A stretch of DNA of 36,511 nucleotides from Gemmatimonadota bacterium (GTDB lineage Bacteria > Gemmatimonadota > Gemmatimonadetes > Gemmatimonadales > GWC2-71-9), in NCBI GenBank assembly GCA_016199245.1, contig JACQHC010000023.1, positions 1 through 36,511 of the forward strand, read 5' to 3'. Shown here piece after piece: positions 8,868 to 16,589 of this stretch. Position 1 is the first letter of the stretch; each line of letters begins with the position of its first letter. The position numbers and the translations under genes were made by a program. The notes under the pieces are model-generated. The model saw only the letters and a list, made by a program, of their open reading frames with translations, had not been told where the DNA came from and did no database searches.

Positions 8868-9938
8868 ATGACCGACGCACCGCACGACCAGAAGCCGCGC
8901 ATCCGCCTGACCACGCTGTCGCACGGCGCCGGTTGAGCCTGCAAGCTCGGGCCTGACGAGCTGGCGCAGGTTCTGCGCCACCTGCCTCCCGTCAGCGATC
9001 CGAGAGTCGTGGTCGCCGCCGCGACGTCCGACGATGCCGCCGTCTATCGGCTGTCCGACGAGCGCGTGCTGGTGGCCACGGTGGACTTCTTCGCGCCCAT
9101 CGTGGACGATGCCTATACGTTCGGCGCGATCGCGGCGGCGAACGCCTTCTCCGACGTGTACGCGATGGGAGCGCGGCCGTTCTTCGCCTTGAACCTCGTG
9201 GCCTGGCCCCGCGACCCCGCGATGCTCGACCTGCTCGGCGATACCTTGCGCGGCGGCGCTGACATGGCGGCCCGCGCGGGTGCGCTCATCCTGGGCGGCC
9301 ACTCGATTGACGACCCGGAGCCCAAGTACGGGATGGTCGTCCTCGGCGAAGCGCGACCTGACAAAGTAATCACCAACGCGGGCGCCCGTATCGGCGACGC
9401 CCTGGTGCTCACCAAACCCATCGGCACCGGCATCCTCAGCACCGCCTTGAAGCGCGACCTGATCACGCAAGACGGGATGGCGGATGCGGTCAGCTCCATG
9501 ACTGCGCTCAACGCGGACGCCCTGGAGGCCGTGCAGGAACTGGGAAACGCCGTCCACGCCATGACGGACGTGACCGGATTCGGCCTGCTGGGCCACCTCC
9601 ACACCGTGCTCGCCGCAAGCCGGGTCGGGTCACGCCTGACGGCAGGCCTCGTTCCGTTGTTGCCGCGCGCCCGCGACCTGGCGGCGCAAGGCGTGTTTCC
9701 GGGCGGCACGCGGAGGAACTTGGACGCCGCCGAGCGGTACACCCGATTCCCCCGGGACCTCGACCCAACGGTTAAGCTGATTCTCTCCGACGCGCAGACC
9801 TCGGGCGGGTTGCTCATCGCCGTGGCGACAGATCATGCCGACCGCTTGCTCGCCGCCCTCCGCCGGCGACGGACGCCCGCCGCCGCCGTCATTGGAGAGA
9901 TCGTCGAAGGCGACGGAGCGATCGAGGTCGCACCGTGA
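8868..9938 (+). CDS. selD: Selenide, water dikinase; selenoprotein with in-frame UGA
   Basis: SelD makes selenophosphate from selenide and ATP, the selenium donor for selenocysteyl-tRNA and selenouridine. Reading from the ATG at 8868, the TGA at 8934-8936 falls at residue 23, exactly where the family has its catalytic Cys or Sec: LSHGAG-U-ACKLGP, with the essential Lys three residues later (Lys26; E. coli Cys17/Lys20). The frame stays open on both sides and the downstream part is a complete SelD (ATSDDAAVY, VDFFAPIVDD, DVTGFGLLGHL). A SECIS-like hairpin follows the TGA. Length 356 residues with Sec. GAAGGAG (8854-8860) precedes the ATG. A call that ignores recoding would start wrongly at 9009. 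The stop overlaps rnhA by GTGA. Confidence 0.94.
8934..8970 (+). promoter_or_regulatory. Bacterial SECIS-like element at the selD UGA codon
   Basis: The UGA (8934-8936) is followed by a hairpin: CCTGC at 8938-8942 pairs with GCAGG at 8966-8970, and AGCTC at 8944-8948 with GAGCT at 8958-8962. A nine-base apical loop, GGGCCTGAC, lies 13-21 bases after the UGA. Position and shape fit the SelB-binding hairpins that sit just after Sec codons in bacterial mRNAs. Bacterial SECIS sequences are poorly conserved, so support rests on the structure and the codon's place. Confidence 0.75.
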
Positions 9939-10534
9939 AGGAGGCGCCAAGCCTCGTCGTGCACGCTGACGAAAGCTGTCTGGGCAACGGGCGTGAAGGT
10001 CCAAACCCCGGCGGCGCCGCGGCGCTCATCGAGGCCCGCACGCGCGGCGGCATCGCCCGGCGCGACATCTATATTTCCTCGCCGGACACCACCAACAACC
10101 GTATGGCGCTCGCTGGCGCCATCGCGACCATCGCGCTGCTCTCCCGCAAAGGCCGCCGAGTGCGGGTCACGTACGTGTCGGATTCCGAATACCTGGTGAA
10201 GGGCATGCGCGAGTGGGTACCGGCCTGGCGCGAGCGTGGCTGGCGCCGCAAAGGGGGGGCGATCGAGAACCTCGAGCTGTGGCAAACGTTGGCCCGGGTG
10301 TCCGCCGATCACGACGTGAGCTGGCGGTGGGTGCGGGGACACGCGGGTCACGTCAAGAACGAGTACGCCAACGACCTCGCCATGCGCGCGGCCGAACAGC
10401 AGTTGACGTCGGCGGGCGCCGTTGACAGTGGGTTCCAGGTGTGGCTCGAGGCGCGGCGGCGGCGTGGCCAGTTCACCGATTACGATCCTGACGCGGCGTT
10501 CGACGCCCTGGCAGCAGAGGCGGTTGCCGAATGA
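9935..10534 (+). CDS. rnhA: Ribonuclease HI family protein
   Basis: A 199-residue RNase H-fold protein that would cut RNA in RNA-DNA hybrids. Seen motifs: HADESCLGNG (Asp12), TTNNRMAL (the NNRMEL block), VSDSEYLVKGM (Asp83), VRGHAGHVKNEYANDLA (His136, Asp147). The second catalytic carboxylate, Glu48 in E. coli, is Ala58 here, while a Glu sits beside the first Asp (Asp12-Glu13). The enzyme may be a subfamily with a rearranged metal site, or weak. The C-terminal 40 residues extend beyond the usual domain. The GTG start overlaps the selD stop (GTGA), and its own stop overlaps the next start (ATGA), so the genes are translationally coupled. Confidence 0.88.
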   Translation: MKEAPSLVVHADESCLGNGREGPNPGGAAALIEARTRGGIARRDIYISSPDTTNNRMALAGAIATIALLSRKGRRVRVTYVSDSEYLVKGMREWVPAWRERGWRRKGGAIENLELWQTLARVSADHDVSWRWVRGHAGHVKNEYANDLAMRAAEQQLTSAGAVDSGFQVWLEARRRRGQFTDYDPDAAFDALAAEAVAE

Positions 10535-11031
10535 CGGTGCCCAAGGACGGCGTGAGCGCGAACACGCATCCGTTGAATCTGCTTCCCGACGGCGCCGAGC
10601 CGGACCTTTCCCGTATTCCTTTATATGAGGTCTACATGCGCATGGCCGAGGAGTTGGCCAAGCGGTCCACGTGCGCCCGCCTGCAAGTCGGCACGGTGAT
10701 CACGGACGCGCGGCTGGAAAACGTCGTGGCTATCGGCTACAACGGGAATGCGAAGGGCCTGCCCAACCGCTGCGATTCGACGGTGCCGGGGAGCTGTGGG
10801 TGCATCCACTCGGAGGTGAACGCCCTGGTGAAGGCGCCGGGCGCGCTGGGCAACAAAGTGGTGTTCATTAGCTCCAGTCCATGCGTCATGTGCGCCAAAC
10901 TCATGATCAACTCGGGCGTGACCCACGTGTTCTATCGGCGGCTCTATCGCGATCCGAGCGGGATCGAGTTGCTCGCGGAAGCCGGCGTGGCTCCGGTACA
11001 GTACGACCGCTGGGAGCACGAGTGGCGCTAG
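10531..11031 (+). CDS. dCMP/cytidine deaminase-family zinc enzyme
   Basis: A 166-residue member of the zinc deaminase family most like dCMP deaminase (ComEB type), which turns dCMP to dUMP, the precursor for thymidylate synthase. Zinc and catalytic residues are visible: His93-Ser-Glu95 (the HAE motif) and Pro-Cys118-Val-Met-Cys121 (PCxxC). The N-terminal part has RSTCARLQVGTVI and GYNGNAKGLPNRCD, standard for dCMP deaminases. Additional Cys at 81, 89 and 91 may hold a second metal, as in some homologues. A thyA gene lies about 8.7 kb downstream on the same strand, consistent with a dUMP supply role, although not in the same operon. The exact nucleotide substrate is not proved by sequence. Confidence 0.85.
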   Translation: MTVPKDGVSANTHPLNLLPDGAEPDLSRIPLYEVYMRMAEELAKRSTCARLQVGTVITDARLENVVAIGYNGNAKGLPNRCDSTVPGSCGCIHSEVNALVKAPGALGNKVVFISSSPCVMCAKLMINSGVTHVFYRRLYRDPSGIELLAEAGVAPVQYDRWEHEWR

Positions 11032-11714
11032 ACTCGGGCCCGGATGACGTCGGGCGGTTGTTCCGCCACGTGGTGTACACCCTGGCCGACACGCGTCCGG
11101 GCTACCTGCACCAGACCTTCCAGGTCTCGGAACTGTACCAGGAGATCGTGCCGTATCGTCTGTTCCGCTCCCGACTTCAGTTCGACACCAACGAGGACTA
11201 CGAGATGGCAATCCTGCGGCTGCTGGCGGGCCAGCGAGGGTACGCCGTGCTGGAGCCCGCCGAAGCGCGAGAGGCACTGGCGCAGGAAGCGGAAGCGATC
11301 AACCCGCTGCCCGGAGCGTTTCGCGACTTCGCGGCCGCCCGGGTCACACTCAACCCGGCCGCAGTGAAGCAGGTGCTCGACGCGCGCGACTCCTACGCCC
11401 CTGCGGCGCCGCCGCCTCAACTGGACCCGCTGCCCGAGCCGGCCCCGCCGGATGTCGCACCGCCGCCGCCAACACGGGCGCCGGCACCGGCCCCCTCACG
11501 GGGAAGCGGCGCCTTGCCCTACACGTTCGAAGCAGGCGGCGGGACTGAATGCCCGAGTTGCCGGAGCGCGCTGCCGCAACATCGCGCCGTGCTGTACTGT
11601 CCGTTCTGCGGCAAGAAGGTGGCGCCGCTCCTGTGTTCGAAGTGCGACACGGAGCTGGAGCCCGAGTGGACCTTCTGCATCACCTGCGGCCGAAGTACCA
11701 GACCGTCACAATGA
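11022..11714 (+). CDS. Double zinc-ribbon protein
   Basis: A 230-residue protein of unknown function. Residues 1-130 form a helical, charged domain beginning LFRHVVYTLADTRPGY. A Pro/Ala-rich linker follows (about 130-170). The C-terminus from about residue 177 holds two zinc ribbons: CPSC then CPFC, and CSKC then CITC, eight Cys in all. This arrangement is common in adaptor-like proteins of the zinc-ribbon (DZANK) type. The GTG at 11022 overlaps the upstream deaminase gene by 10 bp; no other start keeps the N-terminal domain. The stop overlaps the next start (ATGA). Co-translation with selD, rnhA and the deaminase gives no firm clue to its job. Confidence 0.75.
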   Translation: MALDSGPDDVGRLFRHVVYTLADTRPGYLHQTFQVSELYQEIVPYRLFRSRLQFDTNEDYEMAILRLLAGQRGYAVLEPAEAREALAQEAEAINPLPGAFRDFAAARVTLNPAAVKQVLDARDSYAPAAPPPQLDPLPEPAPPDVAPPPPTRAPAPAPSRGSGALPYTFEAGGGTECPSCRSALPQHRAVLYCPFCGKKVAPLLCSKCDTELEPEWTFCITCGRSTRPSQ

Positions 11715-12871
11715 CACCGGTGATGACGAAGCGCAAACACTTCAGAGTCGCCGTCATTGGAGGCGACGGCATCGGCCCGGAAGTCGTGGATGCCGCCATC
11801 CCATCGATCGAGCGCGCCGCCGCGATCGCCGGAGGCACGATCGCCTGGGAACGCCTCCCCTACGGGGCCGACCACTTCCTGAGGACCGGAGAAACGCTCC
11901 CGGACCACGCGTTTGAGCACCTGAAGCACGACGTAGATGCGATCCTCGTCGGAGCCTTGGGCGACCCCCGGGTCCCAGACCAGGCCCACGCGCGGGATAT
12001 CCTGCTCGGGCTCCGGTTCCGGCTGGATCTGTACATCAACTTCCGCCCGTGCACGCTGCTACATCCGGACTTGTGTCCGTTGAAGGGAGAGTTTGGCGCG
12101 GTGGCGGCGGATGGGGGAGCGGGCGGATGGGCGGATGGAGAAGTCCCCAAGGCGGCCAACCGCCCAACCGCCCAACCGCCCAACCGCCGCGTCATCGATT
12201 TTGTCATCTTCCGCGAGAACACCGAGGGGCTCTACCTCGCTCGCGGGTCGTCGAGGAACGTCGGGACTAAGGACGAGGAGCAGATTGCCGAGGAGGTGCA
12301 CACGGCGCCGAAGGTCAACCGCATCATCCGGGCAGCGTTCGAGTGGGCCCGGGCGCACGGGCGACGCCGCGTGACGATGGCCGACAAGTCCAACGCGGTT
12401 CCAGCCCATCACCTGTGGCAGCGAGTGTTCGCCGAGGTTGCAACCGAGTTCCCCGGCATCGAGCACGAGCACTACTACGTCGACGCGCTGTGCATGCAAC
12501 TGGTCAAGCGGCCCGATCGTTTCGACGTGATCGTCACGAACAACATGTTCGGCGACATTCTCTCGGACCTGGGCTCTCAGCTGGTCGGCGGGCTGGGCAT
12601 CGCGCCAAGCGCCAACCTGCACCCGGGTCAGGCGGGGCTGTTCGAGCCCGTGCACGGCTCGGCACCCAAGTACGCGGGCCAGGGCACGGCGAATCCGCTG
12701 GCGACCATCCTGACCGGGGCCCTGATGCTCGAGCAGCTGGGGCTGGGGGAGGGCGCTGCCCGGCTGACCGCCGCGGTGCGGGCGTCCCTGGAAGGCGGAG
12801 TCCGCACACGCGATCTCGGTGGGACGGCGACGACGCGCGACGTGGCCACGGCGGTAGCCGGCGCCGTGTAA
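11711..12871 (+). CDS. Isocitrate/isopropylmalate dehydrogenase-family enzyme with repeat insertion
   Basis: A 386-residue NAD(P)-dependent beta-decarboxylating dehydrogenase. Seen motifs: GGDGIGPEVV at the N-terminus, LDLYINFRPCTLL (substrate Arg region), FRENTEGLYL, MADKSNAV, YVDALCMQL, the metal-binding NNMFGDILSDLGSQLVGGLG, and EPVHGSAPKYAG in the cofactor region. It could be isopropylmalate, isocitrate or tartrate dehydrogenase; no leuCD or TCA genes are nearby to decide. Between CPLKG and VIDFVIFREN lies an insertion of about 30 residues (about 128-160, GGWADGE and ANRPTAQPPN) that is encoded by inverted-repeat element 3 and is not part of the family fold. ATG 11711 overlaps the preceding stop; 11723 is a possible alternative. 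Confidence 0.88.
   Translation: MTPVMTKRKHFRVAVIGGDGIGPEVVDAAIPSIERAAAIAGGTIAWERLPYGADHFLRTGETLPDHAFEHLKHDVDAILVGALGDPRVPDQAHARDILLGLRFRLDLYINFRPCTLLHPDLCPLKGEFGAVAADGGAGGWADGEVPKAANRPTAQPPNRRVIDFVIFRENTEGLYLARGSSRNVGTKDEEQIAEEVHTAPKVNRIIRAAFEWARAHGRRRVTMADKSNAVPAHHLWQRVFAEVATEFPGIEHEHYYVDALCMQLVKRPDRFDVIVTNNMFGDILSDLGSQLVGGLGIAPSANLHPGQAGLFEPVHGSAPKYAGQGTANPLATILTGALMLEQLGLGEGAARLTAAVRASLEGGVRTRDLGGTATTRDVATAVAGAV
12106..12188. repeat. Inverted tandem-repeat element 3 (8-bp unit, inside a coding region)
   Basis: The left arm (12106-12137) is four 8-base units: GGCGGATG, GGGGAGCG, GGCGGATG, GGCGGATG. The right arm (12157-12188) is four exact copies of CAACCGCC, which differs from the left word's complement CATCCGCC by one base. 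The element is read in frame within the dehydrogenase gene, giving a Gly/Trp/Asp-rich stretch and then repeated Pro-Asn/Thr residues where the family has a short loop. Confidence 0.88.
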
Positions 12872-12917
12872 CCCGCCCGTCGCGCCGCCCGCGCACCGAC
12901 GGTATTTTCTCTCCTGG

Positions 12918-12936
12918 CGACGCCACTGGAGCGTCG
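12918..12936 (+). other. Small hairpin between dehydrogenase and exported-protein genes
   Basis: CGACGC (12918-12923) and GCGTCG (12931-12936) form a perfect six-base stem with a seven-base loop. It lies in the 170-base gap 12872-13041, which otherwise shows only GC-rich sequence and the AGGAGG before the next gene. There is no T-run, so it is not a clear terminator. Confidence 0.3.
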
Positions 12937-13041
12937 TCCCCGGGGCCGGACCACGTCGGCCGGGGCTCGCGCGCCCCGATCGGCGGCCGCCTCCCCTCCC
13001 CCACGTAACACGCATCCGCGCGACTTCCCGAGGAGGATTGT

Positions 13042-13518
13042 TTGCTCACCGCTCGTCGCCGCATCTCCGGTTCGTTCGCGTCGTTCATCGCCGCTGTCGC
13101 ACTCATGATCCTGCCGGGCGGGCTCCAGGCTCAGCTCAGCCTCAAGGGCGCTATTGACGACGTCCTGGGGTGGGTCAACCTCAAGGAAGACGACTACGAA
13201 GCCATTCCCGAGATGGGGCAGTGGGGCATGACGTTCGGCTGGTTCGCCGCGGACGAGGAGAAGGAGCTACAAATCACGGTGACGAAGGGAAAGTCGTACT
13301 TCATCGCCGGGGGCGGAGACGAGAACTCCAAGGACCTCGATATCTGCGTGTATGACCCGAAGGGGAAAGAGGTGGAGTGCGACACCGCTACCGACGACAT
13401 CCCCCTGGTGACATTCGACGCCGATCAATCCGGAACGTATCGCGTCGTGCTCAAGGCCTACTCGATCGAGGGCAGCACGACCTTCGCGGGCATGGTCGTC
13501 TTGCGTAAGAAGAGCTGA
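13042..13518 (+). CDS. Small exported protein with PPC-like beta-sandwich
   Basis: A 158-residue secreted protein. The signal peptide has a basic start (MLTARRRIS), a hydrophobic core (about 14-25) and a probable cleavage after LQA at residue 30. The mature part alternates beta strands: WGMTFGWFAADEEKELQITV, KSYFIAGGGDENSKDLDICVY, and a last repeat FDADQSGTYRVVLKAY. This resembles bacterial pre-peptidase C-terminal (PPC) domains that sit as small modules in secreted proteins. No enzymatic residues are apparent. The start is TTG at 13042, chosen because GAGGAGG (13030-13036) is at the right distance; no ATG is available before the signal peptide. Confidence 0.7.
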   Translation: MLTARRRISGSFASFIAAVALMILPGGLQAQLSLKGAIDDVLGWVNLKEDDYEAIPEMGQWGMTFGWFAADEEKELQITVTKGKSYFIAGGGDENSKDLDICVYDPKGKEVECDTATDDIPLVTFDADQSGTYRVVLKAYSIEGSTTFAGMVVLRKKS

Positions 13519-13544
13519 ACCCACGAAGGGCTGAACCGATGAAG
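13513..13544 (+). repeat. 16-bp tandem duplication at the thiolase start
   Basis: AGCTGAACCCACGAAG (13513-13528) is followed directly by GGCTGAACCGATGAAG (13529-13544), identical at 13 of 16 positions. The first copy holds the stop of the exported-protein gene; the second supplies the thiolase ATG (13539) where copy one has ACG. Confidence 0.6.
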
Positions 13545-14747
13545 ACACAGGGAAAGCAAACCGACGTCGTGTTCCTGTCCGGCGTCCGAACGGGCTTTGG
13601 CTCGTTCGGCGGAACGCTCAAGGATTACTCCGCCACGCAGCTCGGCGCGATCGCCGCGCGGCACGCTGTGGAGCGGGCCAATGTGCGGCCGGAGGACGTG
13701 GACCACGTCGTGTTCGGCAACGCGCAACAGACATCGGCCGACGCGATCTACTTCGCGCGCCACGTCGGGCTCCAGGCCGGGCTGCCCATCGAGCGGCCCG
13801 CGGTCACCGTAAATCGCCTGTGCGGGTCCGGTTTCGAGGCCGTCATTCAGGGGGCGCAGCAGATCCTGCTGGACGAGTCACGCGTGGTCCTCGCCGGTGG
13901 CGCGGAGTCTATGAGCCAGGCGCCGCACGTGGTGCGCGGAGCCCGCTGGGGCATTCGGCTGGGGCCGCCCGCGCCGCTCGAGGATGCGCTATGGGAGGCG
14001 CTCAAGGACCCGCAGTGCGGCCTCTCCATGGCCGAAACCGCTGAGGCCCTGGCCGAGAAGTATGCGTTGACTCGGGAAGACGTGGACCGCGTCGCGCTGC
14101 GGAGCCAGCTGCTGGCCAAGAAAGCGTGGGATGACTGCGTATTCGAGCAGGAAGTCATCTCGGTGCCGGTGAAGGACTCCAAGACCCGGGCGACCGTAGA
14201 CTGGCGGGCCGACGAACACATGCGGCCGGCCACGACGCTCGAGGGACTGCTGGCCCTCAAGCCCTACTTCAAGAAGGATGGTCTCGTCACGGCGGGAAAC
14301 GCCTCGGGCATTTGCGATGGGGCCGCGGCGACAGTCGTCGCAAGCGAGGCCTTCGCCCGCGAGCACAAGCTCGAGCCGCTGGGCCGGCTCGTCGCGTGGG
14401 GCATTGTCGGCGTGGAGCCCCGGTACATGGGGATCGGGCCGGCGCCCGCGGCGCGCAAGGCGCTCGAACGAGCGGCGCTCAGGCTCGAGGACATGGACCT
14501 GATCGAGGTCAACGAAGCGTTCGCGCCGCAATACCTGGCGGTGGAGCGGGAGCTGGGTCTGGACCGGGATCGAACCAACGTGCACGGCGGCGCTATTGCG
14601 ATCGGGCACCCGCTGGCGGCCAGCGGGGCGCGGATCACCATCCACCTGCTCCACGCGCTGCGCCAGGCCAAGAAGCGGTACGGCCTCGGATCGGCGTGCA
14701 TCGGCGGCGGGCAGGGCGCCGCAGTGATCGTGGAGGCCTTTGTCTGA
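13539..14747 (+). CDS. Thiolase (acetyl-CoA acyltransferase)
   Basis: A 402-residue thiolase that joins two acyl-CoA units or, in reverse, cleaves 3-ketoacyl-CoA in fatty-acid or butanoate metabolism. All three catalytic elements are present: nucleophile Cys95 in VNRLCGSGFEAV, the His of HGGAIAIGHPLAASG near residue 356, and the second Cys in ACIGGGQGAA near 388. AGGAESMSQAPH and NEAFAPQYLAVE are family signatures. Length is standard for a degradative or biosynthetic thiolase; sequence alone does not tell which. A 3-hydroxyacyl-CoA dehydrogenase lies 1.8 kb downstream on the same strand, the next enzyme of the same pathway. Confidence 0.93.
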   Translation: MKTQGKQTDVVFLSGVRTGFGSFGGTLKDYSATQLGAIAARHAVERANVRPEDVDHVVFGNAQQTSADAIYFARHVGLQAGLPIERPAVTVNRLCGSGFEAVIQGAQQILLDESRVVLAGGAESMSQAPHVVRGARWGIRLGPPAPLEDALWEALKDPQCGLSMAETAEALAEKYALTREDVDRVALRSQLLAKKAWDDCVFEQEVISVPVKDSKTRATVDWRADEHMRPATTLEGLLALKPYFKKDGLVTAGNASGICDGAAATVVASEAFAREHKLEPLGRLVAWGIVGVEPRYMGIGPAPAARKALERAALRLEDMDLIEVNEAFAPQYLAVERELGLDRDRTNVHGGAIAIGHPLAASGARITIHLLHALRQAKKRYGLGSACIGGGQGAAVIVEAFV

Positions 14748-14763
14748 GGGGAGCTGACGGCCC

Positions 14764-15600
14764 ATGGAGTTCCTGATCGGCAGTCTCGTACTCGTGGTGG
14801 CCTACGCCTACGGCAGCCTGCACGTCATCAGGCAGTACGATCGGGCGGTCACCTTCTTTCTGGGCCGCTACTGGGCGACCAAGGGCCCCGGCCTGATCTT
14901 CGTGCCGCTCTTCTTCGCCAAGCTCACCCGGGTGTCGCTGCGGATCGTCGCCATGGACATCCCGCCGCAGGACGTGATCACGCGAGACAACGTCTCGATC
15001 AAGGTGAACGCCGTGCTGTACATGCGGGTGAAGAACCCCGAGGACGCCGTCATCCAGATCGAGAACTACCTGTTCGCGACGAGCCAGCTCGCCCAGACGA
15101 CGCTCCGCAGCGTGCTCGGCGAGGTCCAGCTGGACGAGCTGCTTGCCGACCGGGAGAAGATCAACGCCATCCTGAAGCAGATCGTGGACCAACGTACCGA
15201 GGCGTGGGGCATCGAGGTCTCGGCCGTCGAGGTGAAGGACGTGGACCTGCCTCCGGAAATGAAGCGGGCCATGGCGCGGCAGGCGGAGGCGGAGCGGGAG
15301 CGCCGGGCCAAGGTGATCGCGGCGGAGGGAGAGTTCCAGGCATCCCACAAGCTCGCGGAGGCAGCCCGCGTGATCGGAACGCAACCGGCGGCGTTACAGC
15401 TACGCTACCTGCAGACGCTGGTCGAGATCGCTACGGAGAACAGCTCCACGACGATCTTCCCAGTTCCGATCGATCTGCTGACACCGTTCATGGACATCGC
15501 CCGCGCCGCGGCCGCCGCCGGTAAACAGCTCCCGATCTCCACCGGCGTGCCCTTGCCCGGCGGGCAGCCGGAGCCCTCGGCCGTCGAGCGGCGGGGGTAG
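14764..15600 (+). CDS. Slipin/stomatin-like SPFH membrane protein
   Basis: A 278-residue membrane-anchored SPFH-domain protein. One N-terminal hydrophobic segment (about 3-20) is followed by the stomatin core: [40 protein letters not shown], and [19 protein letters not shown]. The AIRRGG-like end of the core is followed by a coiled-coil stretch rich in Glu/Arg/Ala (about 160-200). Slipins form ring-shaped oligomers that organise membrane domains and protect membrane proteins, usually with an NfeD partner; no nfeD is next to it here. The next gene, 8 bp downstream, encodes a predicted membrane protein and may be a functional partner. Confidence 0.9.
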   Translation: MEFLIGSLVLVVAYAYGSLHVIRQYDRAVTFFLGRYWATKGPGLIFVPLFFAKLTRVSLRIVAMDIPPQDVITRDNVSIKVNAVLYMRVKNPEDAVIQIENYLFATSQLAQTTLRSVLGEVQLDELLADREKINAILKQIVDQRTEAWGIEVSAVEVKDVDLPPEMKRAMARQAEAERERRAKVIAAEGEFQASHKLAEAARVIGTQPAALQLRYLQTLVEIATENSSTTIFPVPIDLLTPFMDIARAAAAAGKQLPISTGVPLPGGQPEPSAVERRG

Positions 15601-15608
15601 GACCGGCA

Positions 15609-16457
15609 GTGACGCTCCCCACGCCGCTCGGGCCGCGTCTGGACCGGGGCGCGATCGAGCGGATCATCCAGCGCGCCGCCGAACTGCAGGCGGGCGAGCG
15701 TGAGATCGGCGAGGGTCTTACCGACTCCGAGTTGATGGCGTTGGGCCGGGACGTTGGCATCCCGGAGCGGTACCTTCAGCAGGCCCTGCTGGAGGAGCGC
15801 TCGCGCGCCGGCTTGCAGGACCAGCGCGGGCTGATCGCCTGGATCGCCGGACCGGGCCGAGTTGCAGCCGGCCGCCTCGTGGCGAAGCCCCACATGCCAA
15901 CGGAAGCGGCGCTGTCGCGCTGGATGGCGGAGGGCGAGCTCCTTCAGGTGAAGCGCCGATTTGCGAGCCAGCTGTCGTGGGAGCCGCAACAGGGCGCGTT
16001 CGCGTCCCTCAAACGCGCCTTCCGGTCTGGCGGGCGCAAGTACATTCTGGCGCGCGCGAGCGAGGTGTCCGGCAGTCTGACCGAAGTCGAGCCGGGCCGA
16101 ACCTACGTGCAGCTGGTGGCCGACATCGGCAATCTCCTGCGGGAGCGGCTGAGCGCCGCGGCGCTGGGAAGTTTCGCCGGCGTGGCCGCATCGGGAATCG
16201 CGCTCGTGATCGGCGTCGTGGCACCGGTGGCTGCCATCCCGGCCGTCGTCGGGATTCCCCTCGCACTGGCCGTGGCGCGCAAGCAGCGCGACGAGGCCGC
16301 CGAGATCCAGGGAGCGCTGGAGCAGGTGCTTGACCGGCTGGAGCATGGCGATTTGGAACCGCATCGGGCAGTGCCCGGAGCCCGCCGAGATCCGCTGCTG
16401 CGGGTGGCTGATGAGATCCGGGGGCTGATTCAGGCGGAGCGGTCGAAGGGCGAGTAG
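15609..16457 (+). CDS. Conserved membrane protein of unknown function
   Basis: A 282-residue protein not recognised as a known family. Residues 1-70 form a helical domain (DRGAIERIIQRAAELQAGE, ELMALGRDVGIPERYLQQAL) like the short DNA- or protein-binding helical modules in predicted transcriptional regulators. A beta-rich middle follows (about 95-170). Two hydrophobic segments lie at about 180-215 (LGSFAGVAASGIALVIGVV and VAAIPAVVGIPLALAVA), then a charged helical tail with EIQGALEQVLDRLEHGD. Start is GTG at 15609, eight bases after the slipin stop, so the pair is likely co-transcribed. A role beside the slipin is suggested by position only. Confidence 0.65.
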   Translation: MTLPTPLGPRLDRGAIERIIQRAAELQAGEREIGEGLTDSELMALGRDVGIPERYLQQALLEERSRAGLQDQRGLIAWIAGPGRVAAGRLVAKPHMPTEAALSRWMAEGELLQVKRRFASQLSWEPQQGAFASLKRAFRSGGRKYILARASEVSGSLTEVEPGRTYVQLVADIGNLLRERLSAAALGSFAGVAASGIALVIGVVAPVAAIPAVVGIPLALAVARKQRDEAAEIQGALEQVLDRLEHGDLEPHRAVPGARRDPLLRVADEIRGLIQAERSKGE

Positions 16458-16458
16458 A

Positions 16459-16550
16459 GGCAGAAGCCGCAGAAGCGGGAGAAGCGGCAGACTGGCACGC
16501 TGCCGCCTCTGCGGGGTGGCAGTGTGAGGTGGGGCTGCCGCAACTGCCGC
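16459..16550. repeat. Inverted tandem-repeat element 4 (9-bp unit, eroded right arm)
   Basis: The left arm (16459-16494) has four 9-base units: GGCAGAAGC, CGCAGAAGC, GGGAGAAGC, GGCAGACTG. The right side holds CTGCCGC and CTCTGCGG (about 16500-16514), the complement of the left array with one unit missing, then weaker CTGCCGC copies to about 16550. It starts three bases after the stop of the membrane-protein gene and ends about 40 bases before the next ATG. The decay of the right arm suggests an older insertion. Confidence 0.7.
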
Positions 16551-16589
16551 CATACCACTCAACAAACACGGGTTGGAGTAAGGAGCACA

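Noticed and set aside
8934-8936. TGA in selD as a nonsense mutation or frameshift
   Set aside because: It falls exactly on the known Cys/Sec catalytic position, the frame is intact on both sides, and a SECIS-like hairpin follows.
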